Positions 26,566 to 37,309 of a DNA stretch of 64,000 nt are shown piece by piece (position 1 is the stretch's first letter; the number at the start of each line of letters is the position of its first letter). Position numbers and translations under genes: made by a program. The notes below the pieces were generated by a model. The model made no database searches, had not been told where the DNA came from, and saw nothing but the letters and a program-made list of their open reading frames with translations. This stretch comes from Lycium barbarum (Eukaryota > Streptophyta > Magnoliopsida > Solanales > Solanaceae). The stretch lies in the NCBI RefSeq assembly GCF_019175385.1, contig NC_083345.1, forward strand, positions 15,276,027-15,340,026, read 5' to 3'.

Positions 26566-27953
26566 TACATATACATAATGTAAATTGCATGCATGAGAGC
26601 CTAATAAAAGCCAATACTCAGTCGGAGTGACATAAGGTCGGTGACCTCCGAATAAATTATGGATTTCGTATCGAATCCAAACAAATAACTTAACGATGAT
26701 AAACATGATAATATGCTAAGAATCAATCAAGTAATTGAGGCATTAAGATTTGAAATACATAGCATAGGAATGGAGTGAATTTGCTATGGAACGCTCATGT
26801 TCATGTTCTAGTTGGATTCGTGCCAAAGAAAGAGAAACGAACACCTTACATACCTTATCCGTCAAGCCACCACTTAAAGAATCCCTTACTCCGATGCTTG
26901 CCCTTCACCCAAACCTATATATCGAGAAATACATCTTTAATCATACTTTCATCATATTTCCATCAACTTATAAGCACTAATTATTGAAGACTAATTTGGG
27001 TTACGAAAATTTGGACAGCATCTCCCCTATATTATCCACATCCTCCAAATACCAAAACAACTCCCAAAAAATACCAACAACATCATCCTCAATACCAAAA
27101 TACTCCATAAAACATCCCACACAATGTTTCTCCAATTTCTCAACCAATAAATTCGTTATACGACTATTTAATAACTTTATCTCCATAATTAAACCTAAAT
27201 CAATACTAATAAAGGAAGATTCATACCTTACTCCCGCTAGAACCGCGATACCTTCAATATTCGCCTTGAACTCCAGCCAAGATTCACTGCAATACGATTT
27301 TATAACCGCAACTATACTCTGTCCGAACTCGAATCCGGAGATTAAACTTGATTTGGGCTAAAATTTGGTGTATGGAAGTTGAGAGAAATTTCCAGAATAT
27401 TTGAGAGAGTTTTGGGGTGTTTGGAATGAAAAATGAGGGGTAAGACCCCTTTTATAACGTTCCATATTTTGCCTCAACCGACCTAAAATTTACTCAAAGC
27501 GTTCGCGCCACGATGGGGCGTGTTCGCGCTGAGTTGTCCCCTGTCTCCTTTGCGCGTTCGCGCCACCGACAGGCGCGTTCGCGCAGAGCTAATCCCTGCT
27601 CTGGCGGCCTGTCTTAAAATGCTCATAATTCTCTATTCCGATGTCGGATCGACAAACGGTTTGTTGAGTTGGAAACTAGACTTCCCAAATTTCAATTTAG
27701 GCTTTTATTTCTCTTCAAAACTCCTCGTATACCATAAGATATTCCTTCCCCAAGTAGGACCAAAATTACCCTTCCTATTTCCTCCAAAATCCAACAGACT
27801 TAATTTCCTTGATTCACTTACCCTCCAATCCTTCCGTAGCTTATCATATAAACCTAAACTCTCATAAACATAAGATAAACGCATCTAATCTCATATACCT
27901 CCTGAAGGGTAACTCGAATCTCAACATACAAAACTACAGGGTGTATCACTGAT

Positions 27954-28322
27954 TTTCAATTAATGTCTTTCAGTTTTTGAAATTCTCAAAGACATCACTT
28001 TTAGCCTTTAAGAAGTATACCCAAACCTTGCGTGAAAAATCATCAATGAAAGTAATAAGATACCTCTTTCCACCCTTGGATAGAACCTGAGATGGACCCC
28101 ATAAATCTGAATAAATGTAGTCAAGTACTCCATCGGTTTTGTGCTTGCCGTGCTAAAGCAGACCAATTTCTGCTTTCCAAGGACACAATGCTCACAAAAA
28201 TCAAGTGTACTAATCTTCTCACCTTTCAAAAGGTTTCGGTTGCTCAAAACTGCCAACCTCTTCTCGCTCATGTGACCTAATCTCATATGCCATATCTTAG
28301 CTTTGTCATCGTCTGATAACTA
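27954..28322 (-). pseudogene. Copia integrase N-terminus (GAG-pre-integrase zinc finger)
   Basis: MRLGHMSEKRLAVLSNR and CEHCVLGKQK form the HHCC zinc-binding domain at the start of copia integrase, followed by a decayed approach to the catalytic core. The reading frame is cut by the solo LTR at 27949. It continues, in ancestral terms, at 25650. Confidence 0.85.
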
Positions 28323-28859
28323 TGAGGTTGCAGCATTCGCAGTACCTAGAATGGTTCTGCCCATAAGTACATAAAGACCACCCTCCAGTTTGTCCTTTAA
28401 CATGACCAGAGAACCCTTGGTCACCTTGCAAATTCCACCTTCACCCGTATGCTTATATTTGAGCTTATCAAGAGTACCAAGAGAGATCAGATTCTTTTTC
28501 ATATCAGGAACATGTCGAATATTAGACAGTGTTCTTATGATGTCGTCATGACACCATATACGGGCTGATCCAATGCCTGCTATTTCACATACTGCATCGT
28601 TACCCATAAGTACAGTCCCACTCGTCTGCTCGTAGCTAGTAAACCAATCTTTTCGGAAGCACATATGAAAGGTACAAGCTGAATCTAAAATCCATTTGTG
28701 TGTCTGAATGTCATCTGTTGAAGCAATTAGCACATAGTCTTCTCCAGGTGTCTGAACTACCTGAACCATAAATGCACTGGTTGTTGTTTTTATCAATTTT
28801 CTTATTCGGGCAATCCCTCTCAAAGTGACCCTTTTGATGATAACCCCAACATTCAGCAT
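28320..28859 (-). pseudogene. Copia protease region
   Basis: WILDSACTFHMC carries the aspartic protease active site (D-S-A in place of the commoner D-S/T-G). Downstream are VLMGNDAVCEIAGIGS and LSNIRHVPDMKKNLISLG, characteristic of the copia protease to integrase linker. It is out of frame with gag: the two frames overlap between 28711 and 28859, marking a frameshift near 28775. Intact relatives use one gag-pol frame. Confidence 0.85.
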
Positions 28860-29535
28860 CCTTCCTACTCACCCTTTTCCTAGACTTTGACCTGGCTACT
28901 GATTTGCCTCTCCCTCTTTGGCTCGAGCGACCTTTAACCGTCAAACCCTCACCATAGTCCTCTTTCTTACCATTGTTGATATGGTTTCTCAATTCATCCG
29001 AATTCAATGCATGTCTTACCATCTGTAATGTGACCACCTCCTTACTGTACATCTTTGAATTAACTACGTCTTTGTATGTTGGTGATAATGAAAACAGTAG
29101 AGTGCACACTAGTTTTTCATCTCTCACTTTAATATCAGCATGAGTAAGGTCCATAGCCAATTCATTAAAAGCATCAAGATGATCCTGTAAAGTTGTACCC
29201 GTCTTCATCTTAAAGGTGTGTAAACGCTGCCTTAACAACATTCTAGTTGTTACTGATTTCTTCTGGTAGCGTTCTTCAAGTTTCTTCCACAAACTCGCAG
29301 CTATTTTCTCGGTACTGACTTCACATAATATGTTGTCTGATAAGGATAATTGAATTGCGCTAAACACATCCATCTCAAGCTTCTGCTTCTCATCTTTCGT
29401 ATTTCCGGGATACAAGTCGTCCAGAGCATAGACTGATCCTTCCCTCCGTAACAATGCCATGATCTTGATCTTCCAGATGCTGAAGTTATTACTTTGCCCA
29501 TCAAAATTCGCTATCTCAAACTTCATAGATGTCAT
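28711..29535 (-). pseudogene. Copia gag (UBN2-type) with altered zinc knuckle
   Basis: It starts MTSMKFEIANFDGQ and has the gag fold region with MLLRQRLHTFKMKTG and LFSLSPTYKDVV, then a basic stretch (SRKRVSRK). The zinc knuckle CWGYHQKGHFERDC has tyrosine where the CCHC pattern needs its second cysteine, a single G-to-A change. The ATG at 29535 is about 50 bp inside the 5' LTR, as expected. The frame ends by frameshift near 28775. It would form the particle shell that packages element RNA. Confidence 0.88.
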
Positions 29536-29584
29536 AGTCTCCTCATCTCCTAGATCTCACGACCTGTAGGATTCTGATACTAAT

Positions 29585-29900
29585 AGTTAGCGAGGAAACG
29601 ATAAAAACACAGTAATTAATATGGTTCGGATCGATGTGATCCTAGTCCACGGAGAACGGCCGACACTTTTATTAATATTAAGGGAGAAAGTAAGTTACAA
29701 GATTGAATACTCTTAGGTTCTATGTTCTGTCCTACTTAATAAATCCTAGCTAGCATGTATTTATACTATTAGGTCTAATGCTTTCCTAGAAATGATCTAA
29801 ATCCCAATAACACTCGAAAACCAACAACAAAAAAAAAGCTTCCTTTTATTTCTTTCTGCTTTTGAGTAGGAATTGGCTTGAATATCTTCCCAACTTCACA
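29585..29900 (-). repeat. 5' LTR of the copia element
   Basis: Minus-strand start TGTGAAGTTGGG at 29900; its last base is changed (plus strand AGTTAGC in place of TGTTAGC at 29585). The primer site follows on the minus strand at about 29584-29560. Confidence 0.9.
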
Positions 29901-30173
29901 GGAGGGAAATAAAATAATTGACATCACAATATAATGAAAAACAGACATACTTTGAACGTGTTCTAAGTAACATATGCTTTAAGGCGTCGAAGTTGGCTTG
30001 GCGGGTGGATTGAACCTATGACTTCAGTAGATCAAATAGATCTAGGACAAAAAAAAAATGTTCGATGATGGGTGGCACTTGAATTTTACTGTATTGCACT
30101 AAAGGCGTTAGACTATGCTTTTTAATGAATTGGTAGTCGAAACCTGATGTTGTTTTCCGATTAAATGTCAGTT

Positions 30174-31505
30174 AGGGGTGTTCATGGTTCGGTTTGGATC
30201 GATTATTGATTAAAATCATAACCAAACCAATTTAGTCGGTTTTTAAATGTCTAAAACCATAATCAAACCAAATAAAACAATAACCACCGGTTTGGTTATT
30301 GTCGGTTTGGTTCGATTTTTCGGTTTATGATTAGCAACCATGAGACTTATCAGTAAAACATTAAAAAGTTGTAAAAACATGTCTTTTTTTTTGTTCAAAC
30401 GATAACTTTTATGTATAGTTTAAGATGGAACATACATCATAGAAACATTTTCACTATTAGTGATAGTGTAGTACTCAAGTTACCCAAAGTTGTTAAACTA
30501 TTACATATAGAGCTAAAAACTAACTTAGTAGTGGCTGCACCATTTTTGTCATCTTAATACACATACCTGGAAATAAAGTAGAGCATAGGAGCTTTTAGTT
30601 ATTGTAACAAACATATATATTAATTAAACATAAAGACTACCTAAAATGAAGAAATATGAAATAAAAAAACTTTGTGTAATGATCCCAAATTTTGGGGCAG
30701 TACTTGCATTTTGCCCTCAATTCTCCCATTTTATTAAAAAAAACTTTGTGTAATGATCCCAAACTTCAGATATTTTTCTATCATTATCCCCAAGGCTAGG
30801 GTCTCGACTACAAGGAGTTGTTCTTTTCTGTTTTTTAGGAGGATTACCCACGGAAGAAGTACTGGGGCATTACCATGTGCTTAAGTTGCAGCAAATGCTG
30901 ATGTTACTGAAGTATCTTCTATAAGAACCTTTAAATCTACAACTCTGTCCTTTTCATATGAAAAATATTAGAAGTTTAGGACCCATTCAGACAAGAAAAA
31001 AGAAAGTTATAAATTCGAAAAAAAAAAAAAAAAAAAAAAACCTAAAATCAAGTGGCTGAGAAAGAAAGGCTAAAAATTTAAGTTAAAGATATTAGACTCT
31101 AACGTGAGCTTCTGTTAGTAGGTTTACACTAAACACTTAAAGAGTTAAAAGACTTAAAGACATGGGCTTAGACATATTCTTAAAAACATGGGCCTTAAAC
31201 AATCATGTGAAATAAGTAGACCAAAAATCAAATTAATGATTAAAAGGTATAAAATATTTATAATTATTTATGAAAAACTAATATATACATATAAATAATT
31301 ATAAAATTTATGTATATAATTTATCGGTTTGGTTCGGTTATTTATTCGGTTATTTTTTAATAGAACCATAACCAAACCAAATATTTTCAGTTTTTAAAAT
31401 TTAAAACCAAATAAAACCAAACCAAACCAAATGTCGATTTTTTTATTCGGTTTGATTAAATTTTCGATTTGGTTTTGATTTTAACCAAAACCGTGAACAG
31501 CCCTA
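30174..31505. mobile_element. Mutator-like non-autonomous element, 9-10 bp TSD
   Basis: Ends AGGGGTGTTCATGGTTCGGTT and AACCAAAACCGTGAACAGCCCTA are inverted matches, and subterminal sequences (ttcggtttggtt / aaccaaaccaaa) extend the symmetry over 150-200 bp. ATGTCAGTT lies on both sides (30165-30173, 31506-31514), perfect 9-bp duplications. The 1.3 kb interior has no transposase ORF. A short internal duplication (actttgtgtaatgatccca) occurs at 30670 and 30746. Confidence 0.88.
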
Positions 31506-31663
31506 ATGTCAGTTCTAAGTTTGGGACGGCTCATGTGATTAGTCTAGCTATCACTTCTGGGAACCCACAAAACTTAGCTTCTTCTTCGAAGGTCAAGTCG
31601 TAGTTCCTATCCCTGGGAGAAGTGGAAGGAGTTAAGAGGATGGAGGCTCTTGCCTAAGAAATA

Positions 31664-32345
31664 CTCCCTCCGTCTCAATTTAAGTGTCTTAATTTGACTA
31701 GACACAGGATTTAAGAAATTAAGAGAGATTTTTAAATTTTGTAGTCTTAAATTAAATATGTGTATATTATACCAAAAATCTCCTTTGAATCTTATGATTA
31801 TATATAAACTTGTCATGGACGATGTTTGGATCGTTAACTTACTTAATCTAGAAACAAACACTCCTTTAAGAACGGACAATAAAAAAAAAGGAGGAAATTT
31901 CATTAATGTACAATCCAGCATACAAAATTACATTTGTGTAGCCATATTTTTAAATTACACCCGTATTGACACTTTTTGACGGTATACAACATTATACAAT
32001 AATATACCATTTTATACACCTACTGGGTACAATGTATAAACCTTGTATAAAAGTGTATAATAATGTATAAAACTAGTATACAATATTATACAAACTTATA
32101 CAAGAGGTGGTTATACATGAGAGGGGTTTATACATAATGTATGAGGGTTGTTTATAGGTTGTACAGTGGTGGAGGAGCTGGTAGCTCGCTGGAGATGAAG
32201 GAGGAAGGAAAAACAAAAAGGGTGAAAAAGTGGCTATAGCGGGTAATAAAAAAAAAGATGGGCTAAAACGAGTAAATATTTTATCATAATTGACATATAT
32301 TGTTATTTTCTCAAAAAAAAAAAACTTAAATTAGGACGGAGGGAG
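31664..32345. mobile_element. Stowaway-type MITE, enlarged, TA duplication
   Basis: Ends CTCCCTCCGTCTCAATTT and AAATTAGGACGGAGGGAG are inverted and flanked by TA (31662-31663, 32346-32347). At about 680 bp it is longer than usual. The interior from about 31935 to 32270 is a separate block with repeated 'tatacaa' phrases, probably a second insertion. Confidence 0.8.
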
Positions 32346-32347
32346 TA

Positions 32348-34706
32348 GGCAGTAATTTTGCTCAAGTATCACAAAAAATTACTAACTTTTTACAATCACC
32401 AAACTTGTGGCTTAAGTATAAAAAAGAGTTTACGCGTCAAGCAGAACCAAAACCGCGTAAGTTAAGAAGATTTTTTTAAGCCGGGCATCAGCGTGAAATA
32501 GTGGGGTTGCATTTCCATTAATCAGGATCCATGAGTTCAAAATTAACACACCTTTCACATGGAAATTGAAACCTGTAGTGAAAGTTCAAGGAAAGCTACT
32601 TGACAAGAGGCATCATAATTACTTCGTGTTCCCTAAAAAAAAAAAAACAATTTAAAAAATAAACTGTTTTCGTTAGTGTGAAACCCGTGGTATGTTTTTT
32701 CTAGACGTGGAATTTATTTAAAATATTGCCTGGTTTAGGTAAAATTTTTATAAGTTCTTGACAAGTCTATAAAAATTTATCCGCGCTCAATGTTTATATA
32801 CTAATTTACTAATAAATAAGTTATAAATTAAGGTAAGAATATGTATTTATAAACTATGATTTAATAATATGAATATGTCAGGTGTTTTTTGATTTGGTGT
32901 AAATACCGTGTCCGGTTAAGTTTCTACCAAAAAAGTCTTCTTTTAGTTTTTCTTTTCCTGAGCTTCCTCTAGTTTATAATAATAGTAGCTGGAAGAATTA
33001 ATCTAAAAAATTGCTTAAATTAAAAAAGCCAACGAATATAAAGATATATGTATAATTCGTGTATATTATACGTATAACTGTTTATAATCTATATATACCA
33101 ATCCATTATTTCTTTAAGCTATTCTATCACTTTTATTTTCAAGGGGAACAACTCAACTAGAAAGGAAGAGAAAATAAACTAACCGTTTGAGAGAAAAAAT
33201 GGAATATTTTACTTCCTTCATCAAAATTAAATTCAACTCAAGAAAATTAAAGGAAGTCTTCTGTATTTGGTTTTCTTGTCCTCTCTGTTGCATACAAGCT
33301 AAGCAAGAGGAGGGGGAGTCTTGCTTTTTTTTTTTTTTTTTTTTTCATAATTTGAAAAAGTGCTATAGATTTTGAAGTTGAAACTTGAAACTTGAAGTTG
33401 TGTTTGGACATACATTTTACTTGAAAAAAATTTAAAGTTTGAGTGGAAGTCCCAAAAAATAAAAAACTGAGCTGGACCAACTTTTAGAACTTGAAATTGT
33501 TCGAAGACAGATTTTCAAAATATGATTCAAAATCTATGACCAAACAGATATTTGAAGATAAATTTTCAAAAACCTAATCCAAAATTTATGGCCAAAAGCT
33601 AGCTTAAGATCAAGTCTTTGGTCCGGAAGAGAGCTTGAACCTTCCATTTCATTAGCCTCATAAGTTTTAGATGAAATTTAAGGAGATATGAGAAAGTTCT
33701 AAGAAGAGAATGAAAAGACATAAATAGCCCACACTTTTTGAATGTGAAACTGCTGGGAATAAAAGATATTAAGAGAAATACCAAACTTTCTCATAATCCT
33801 CATGCGATGTCCTTGAGATGGAGGAAAACCAAATGCTGCTACTCAGTTTCAATTTATGAAGCACCTTTCGGATCTCGAGGTTCAAATAATTTTTTTTTAT
33901 GGTAATTATTCATATATCTTTTTAATGTTTTGAATTGTCACTCATTGTAACTTATAGTACTTTTCACATAGTTTTTAAATATGTAAATTTTATTTCAAAA
34001 AATTTGAGAATTCCACGTCTGAATTTACGATTAAAATTAAACTATTTGACTCTCGAAATCTGAATTATATGATATAAATTGGAACATAGGGAGTATAATT
34101 TATCTTGCGAAATCATTTTAGTTGGGTACAAAAGTTGAAGACACCGGTAATCGTAAGTTATAAGACAAGTATAAGAAATTAAGAATAGTGTTTTGGTGAT
34201 ATTTTTAGTACTACAGATTGATAATAAGTGATATTTTTAGTACTACAGATTGATAATAATATCTGCTAATTGAGTAATTAGAATATTTGTAAAAAACATG
34301 ACTTGTGTCTCTACGAAGAAAGACCGTTTTCTTGTTTTACACATTTAAGTTAACAAAATCAGAGCATATTTTATGTTTTCCTCCACACCAGAATCTCTTC
34401 GAATTGGTTGTTCATTCCCCTTGGCCCTCATTTAGGGAATATACACATGATATGACATTCAATAATTAATCGATTTTTTGTTTTCGTTTTGATTTTTCTC
34501 TTAGAGTTACTTCGGATATGCATAGAGTAAAAAAAAAACTGAAACTCATGGCCTAAATATAGAATACAAAAAAAAAAAAAAACTGAAACTCATGGCCTAA
34601 ATATACAATAATACTTGTTTGTTCATAAGACTTTAAAATTGACGTTCTTAAGCATTTCATAATGGTTGCATGACAGTAAAACTTTCTTTCTCATAAAAAA
34701 CTAATA
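32348..34706. other. Intergenic, repeats only
   Basis: No credible gene. Includes poly-T at 33327-33347 and a repeat unit at 33366-33600. A perfect short tandem duplication of about 31 bp lies at 34196-34259, and a second duplication of about 40 bp (ctgaaactcatggcctaaat) at 34540-34612 is linked to A runs. Confidence 0.5.
33366..33600. repeat. Dispersed repeat with 'tgtttggacata' and 'tttatggccaaaa' ends
   Basis: Imperfect inverted symmetry (aacttgaagttgtgtttgg... against ...aaatttatggccaaaagc) with repeated 'ttttcaaaa..taatccaaaat' phrases inside. Probably a worn MITE; no target duplication was found. Confidence 0.4.
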
Positions 34707-34913
34707 CTTTCTCCGTTTCAATTTATGTGAACTCCCTTATTAGTTCGTGTCAAGTACCTTTTTTCTATATTTGGGAACAATTTACTTTTTTAAATGATTT
34801 ATAGTCATACTAAATATATGTGACTTATTTAACATCACAAGTTTAAACATATTCTCTCCTTTTTATATTCCGTGTCCAGTCAAATAGCTTTACAAAAATT
34901 GAAACGAAGGGGG
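34707..34913. mobile_element. Stowaway MITE
   Basis: Ends CTTTCTCCGTTTCAATTT and AAATTGAAACGAAGGGGG are inverted and flanked by TA on both sides. At 207 bp it is of typical length. Confidence 0.8.
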
Positions 34914-34979
34914 TATTATGTTCAATTATTTTAATTTAGAAAATTGTTATTCTTTTTTCAACATTATATTATAACTTAT

Positions 34980-36880
34980 ATAGAAGTATGAGTTTGGAGG
35001 TCAAAAAAAAAAAAAAAAAAAAGTGGACCCTATATTAAAAAAATGTAGACCTTGTATTAAAAAATCAAGCAAGCTCAAAAAAAAGTGAACCCCATATTAA
35101 AAAATCAAGCAATATAAAAAAAAACGTGGACCTCATATTAAAAAATCAAGCAATATCCATGTAATTCCCAAAGTATTCTCATTAAGTCAATAATGGTGGA
35201 TTCATTGTCACATGTGTATCAACCCATTAGTGGGAGCAGGTGAAATCATTGTACAACAAAAAACATGAACCCCATATTATTGTTTTTCTTCAAAAGGTTA
35301 AGTAGCCAAACCATACAATTTCTTTTCTTTTCTTATATTAGCCTAAGATCTAATCTAGATATTTAACTGTTGTATTTACTATTCCGCCATGTCATTTATT
35401 TGTTATGTTTACTAAAATAAATATACTTAAAATATTTATATTTTAAAATAAGATAGAATTTAATTACTTTTTCATTTTTATTCTTACTCTAATAACTGTG
35501 AAAATAGATTCATGTCGTAAAAGAAAAAATAATATTAAATGGAGATCAAATAATAAATAAGGTAAATTAGTCAAATTATAATTCTAATTGACGTTTCCTT
35601 AAAAAAATGTGCAAAAGACAACACGACAAGTAAAATGAGCTAAACCAAGAATATTCACCAAAAATTAAAAAATAGTAGTTCTTCGTTTAAATAGAAAATC
35701 AAATTTCTACTTTGTTTCATTTTAAACATGTAAAATTAATTTAATAATTTGAACTAATGTAAATTTGATAAAAAATAATAAGAATTGTTTAGGTCCAGTC
35801 TACTTACATTAACAATAGAATATTTTATACCTTTAAATTAATCGAATTAAAATTCAAGTTATCAACTGATGCTTAAATATTGTTATTGTTTTGTCTCAAA
35901 GAGAGGAAAATAGTTTCCTTTTAAACAAGCCTTCTCTTTTAAAAAGTATTAATAAATTTTTGCAAACTTTGTATTCGTAGCAATCATTAATATAATAAAG
36001 TTTTGGATACGAAGCACAAACTATAGTGTTATATTAATCGTGTTTTGAACATACAACTTATTAGTAATATAAGTAAAAAGATTCAAGCGAATTTTTATTT
36101 AAAAAGCTGAAAAAATAATGAATAAAATAATTGCAATTTGAGAAAGTATATAACCAATTAACATTAATAAGAACAAATTTTGAAATAAAAGAAAAATATA
36201 TGGGTCAAAAATTAATTTGATGTATAACTATATAACATAAACTTTAGTAGAATTTAAATTAAATTTTAAAGAAAATACATTTATGATGTGAGACTACACG
36301 ATAATATTTTCACTAACTTGATATAAATGATAAAAATACTTATTAACAATATATCATTGTAATTATGAAAGAAGAACAAAAGCAAATATTATATCATGCT
36401 AACAACTTTTCTGCTATCTATCGAGATAAATTACGCATTTGAATTATGCGCTGAACTTTCTAATTTTTATTTGTGAATGATAAATAAGAAATGATTGATC
36501 TTCGAGAGAGTAATGTATAATGACTCACGGTTGTTGTATAAAATACAATTCAATCTAAGAAGCAAATATATATCTTTGTAAACCTAATGAATTTATAGCA
36601 TTAAACGATAATAAAAAGAAGATAGAATATTAGATTCTTAGTGCTTTATAACTTAAGAAGTGAATGTTCTTATAATTAAAAAATAATAAGTTATGTTACT
36701 TTATTAAATTATACTACTAAAATTTTGGTCAGATCAATAGAATGTAAAGATTTTAACAAAATAAAATTTTGAGATGAAATGAAATCAAATAATTTCATAT
36801 ACATATTTTTTTCGAATGAAAATATTATCATACTAATATTATATTTATCGTTAGCTCATATTAGACTTATTCGCACGGGC
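34980..36880 (+). mobile_element. Inverted relative of the 15.5-18.8 kb repeat array
   Basis: Read in reverse complement, the segment contains the array core (plus strand 'gatacgaagcacaaactat' and 'attaatcgtgttttgaacat' at 36007-36055). It also contains the 'aagagaggaaaatagtttcc' and 'tcaactgatgcttaaatatt' stretches found near 15740-15800, and the poly-A/'tattaaaaaatcaagca' phrases matching the poly-T phrases there. The right end has 'cgcacgggcat' (36869), matching 'atgcccgtgcg' at 15513. It has only one core copy, so it may show the unexpanded form. Confidence 0.65.
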
Positions 36881-37145
36881 ATGAACATCAAGTTCTCCAT
36901 AAAACTGAAATGTTATCACGAATTATTAAAATGATCATAAGCAACGTGTCGATCATGGAAACAAGGGGCATTATTGTCTACTCAATAATATTCACATATC
37001 GCTAGTCTAATTGGAGAACGTGTGGGTCCCAGTTTCCTTGTAGCATCAGCTATCAAATTCACTCGTTGTCATCTGATGAGTCAGCAAAACATTTTTAATT
37101 TCCCATTCTTGTCCTTATCTTCTTCTACCACTCTACCTTAACTCC

Positions 37146-37153
37146 TATAAATA
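37146..37153 (+). promoter_or_regulatory. TATA box of the HAD phosphatase gene
   Basis: TATAAATA 157 bp before the start codon, followed by a CT-rich leader (ctctctctctctat at 37267-37280). Sequence and spacing fit a plant core promoter. Confidence 0.7.
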
Positions 37154-37309
37154 CGCACTTTCCCTCCCCATATCAAAGACCCCTTTGTGTACTCATCGTT
37201 TCATAGAACACAAAGTAAAACAACAACAAAACAAAAAGTTTCAGCTGACATTTACATTTGCATTTCTCTCTCTCTCTATATAGTTTTGTTCAATTCGTCC
37301 ATCTCTACT

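Larger units (their letters stand above)
25656..27948 (-). mobile_element. Solo long LTR (2293 bp) inserted in copia integrase
   Basis: Plus-strand ends are TGTCACACCCCG and AGGGTGTATCA. A perfect CTGAT duplication flanks it (25651-25655, 27949-27953). On the minus strand it begins TGATACACCCTGTAG, close to the LTR at 1214-3491. No internal domain remains. The half near 27480-27600 has GC-rich 'gcgttcgcgc' phrases shared in kind with 2840-2920 in the first LTR. The insertion splits the integrase gene. Confidence 0.92.
20129..29900 (-). mobile_element. Ty1/copia retrotransposon (Tork/Tnt1-like), broken and nested
   Basis: LTRs of about 315 bp lie at 29585-29900 (5') and 20129-20442 (3'). The internal order on the minus strand is gag, protease, integrase, reverse transcriptase, RNase H, as in copia elements. 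After the 5' LTR comes TTAGTATCAGAATC, a worn Met-tRNA primer site. Before the 3' LTR is the purine tract CTCAAGGTGGAGATT. Two solo LTRs sit inside it (20511-23237 and 25656-27948), accounting for about 5 kb. Every gene is damaged by stops or frameshifts, so it cannot move on its own. The flanks AGAAG and GGAGG no longer match well, as expected for an old insertion. Assignment to the Tork lineage rests on gag and RT resemblance only. Confidence 0.9.

Noticed and set aside
30000..30055. Possible SINE B-box on the minus strand ('ggttcaatcc')
   Set aside because: No A box at the right distance and no flanking duplication.
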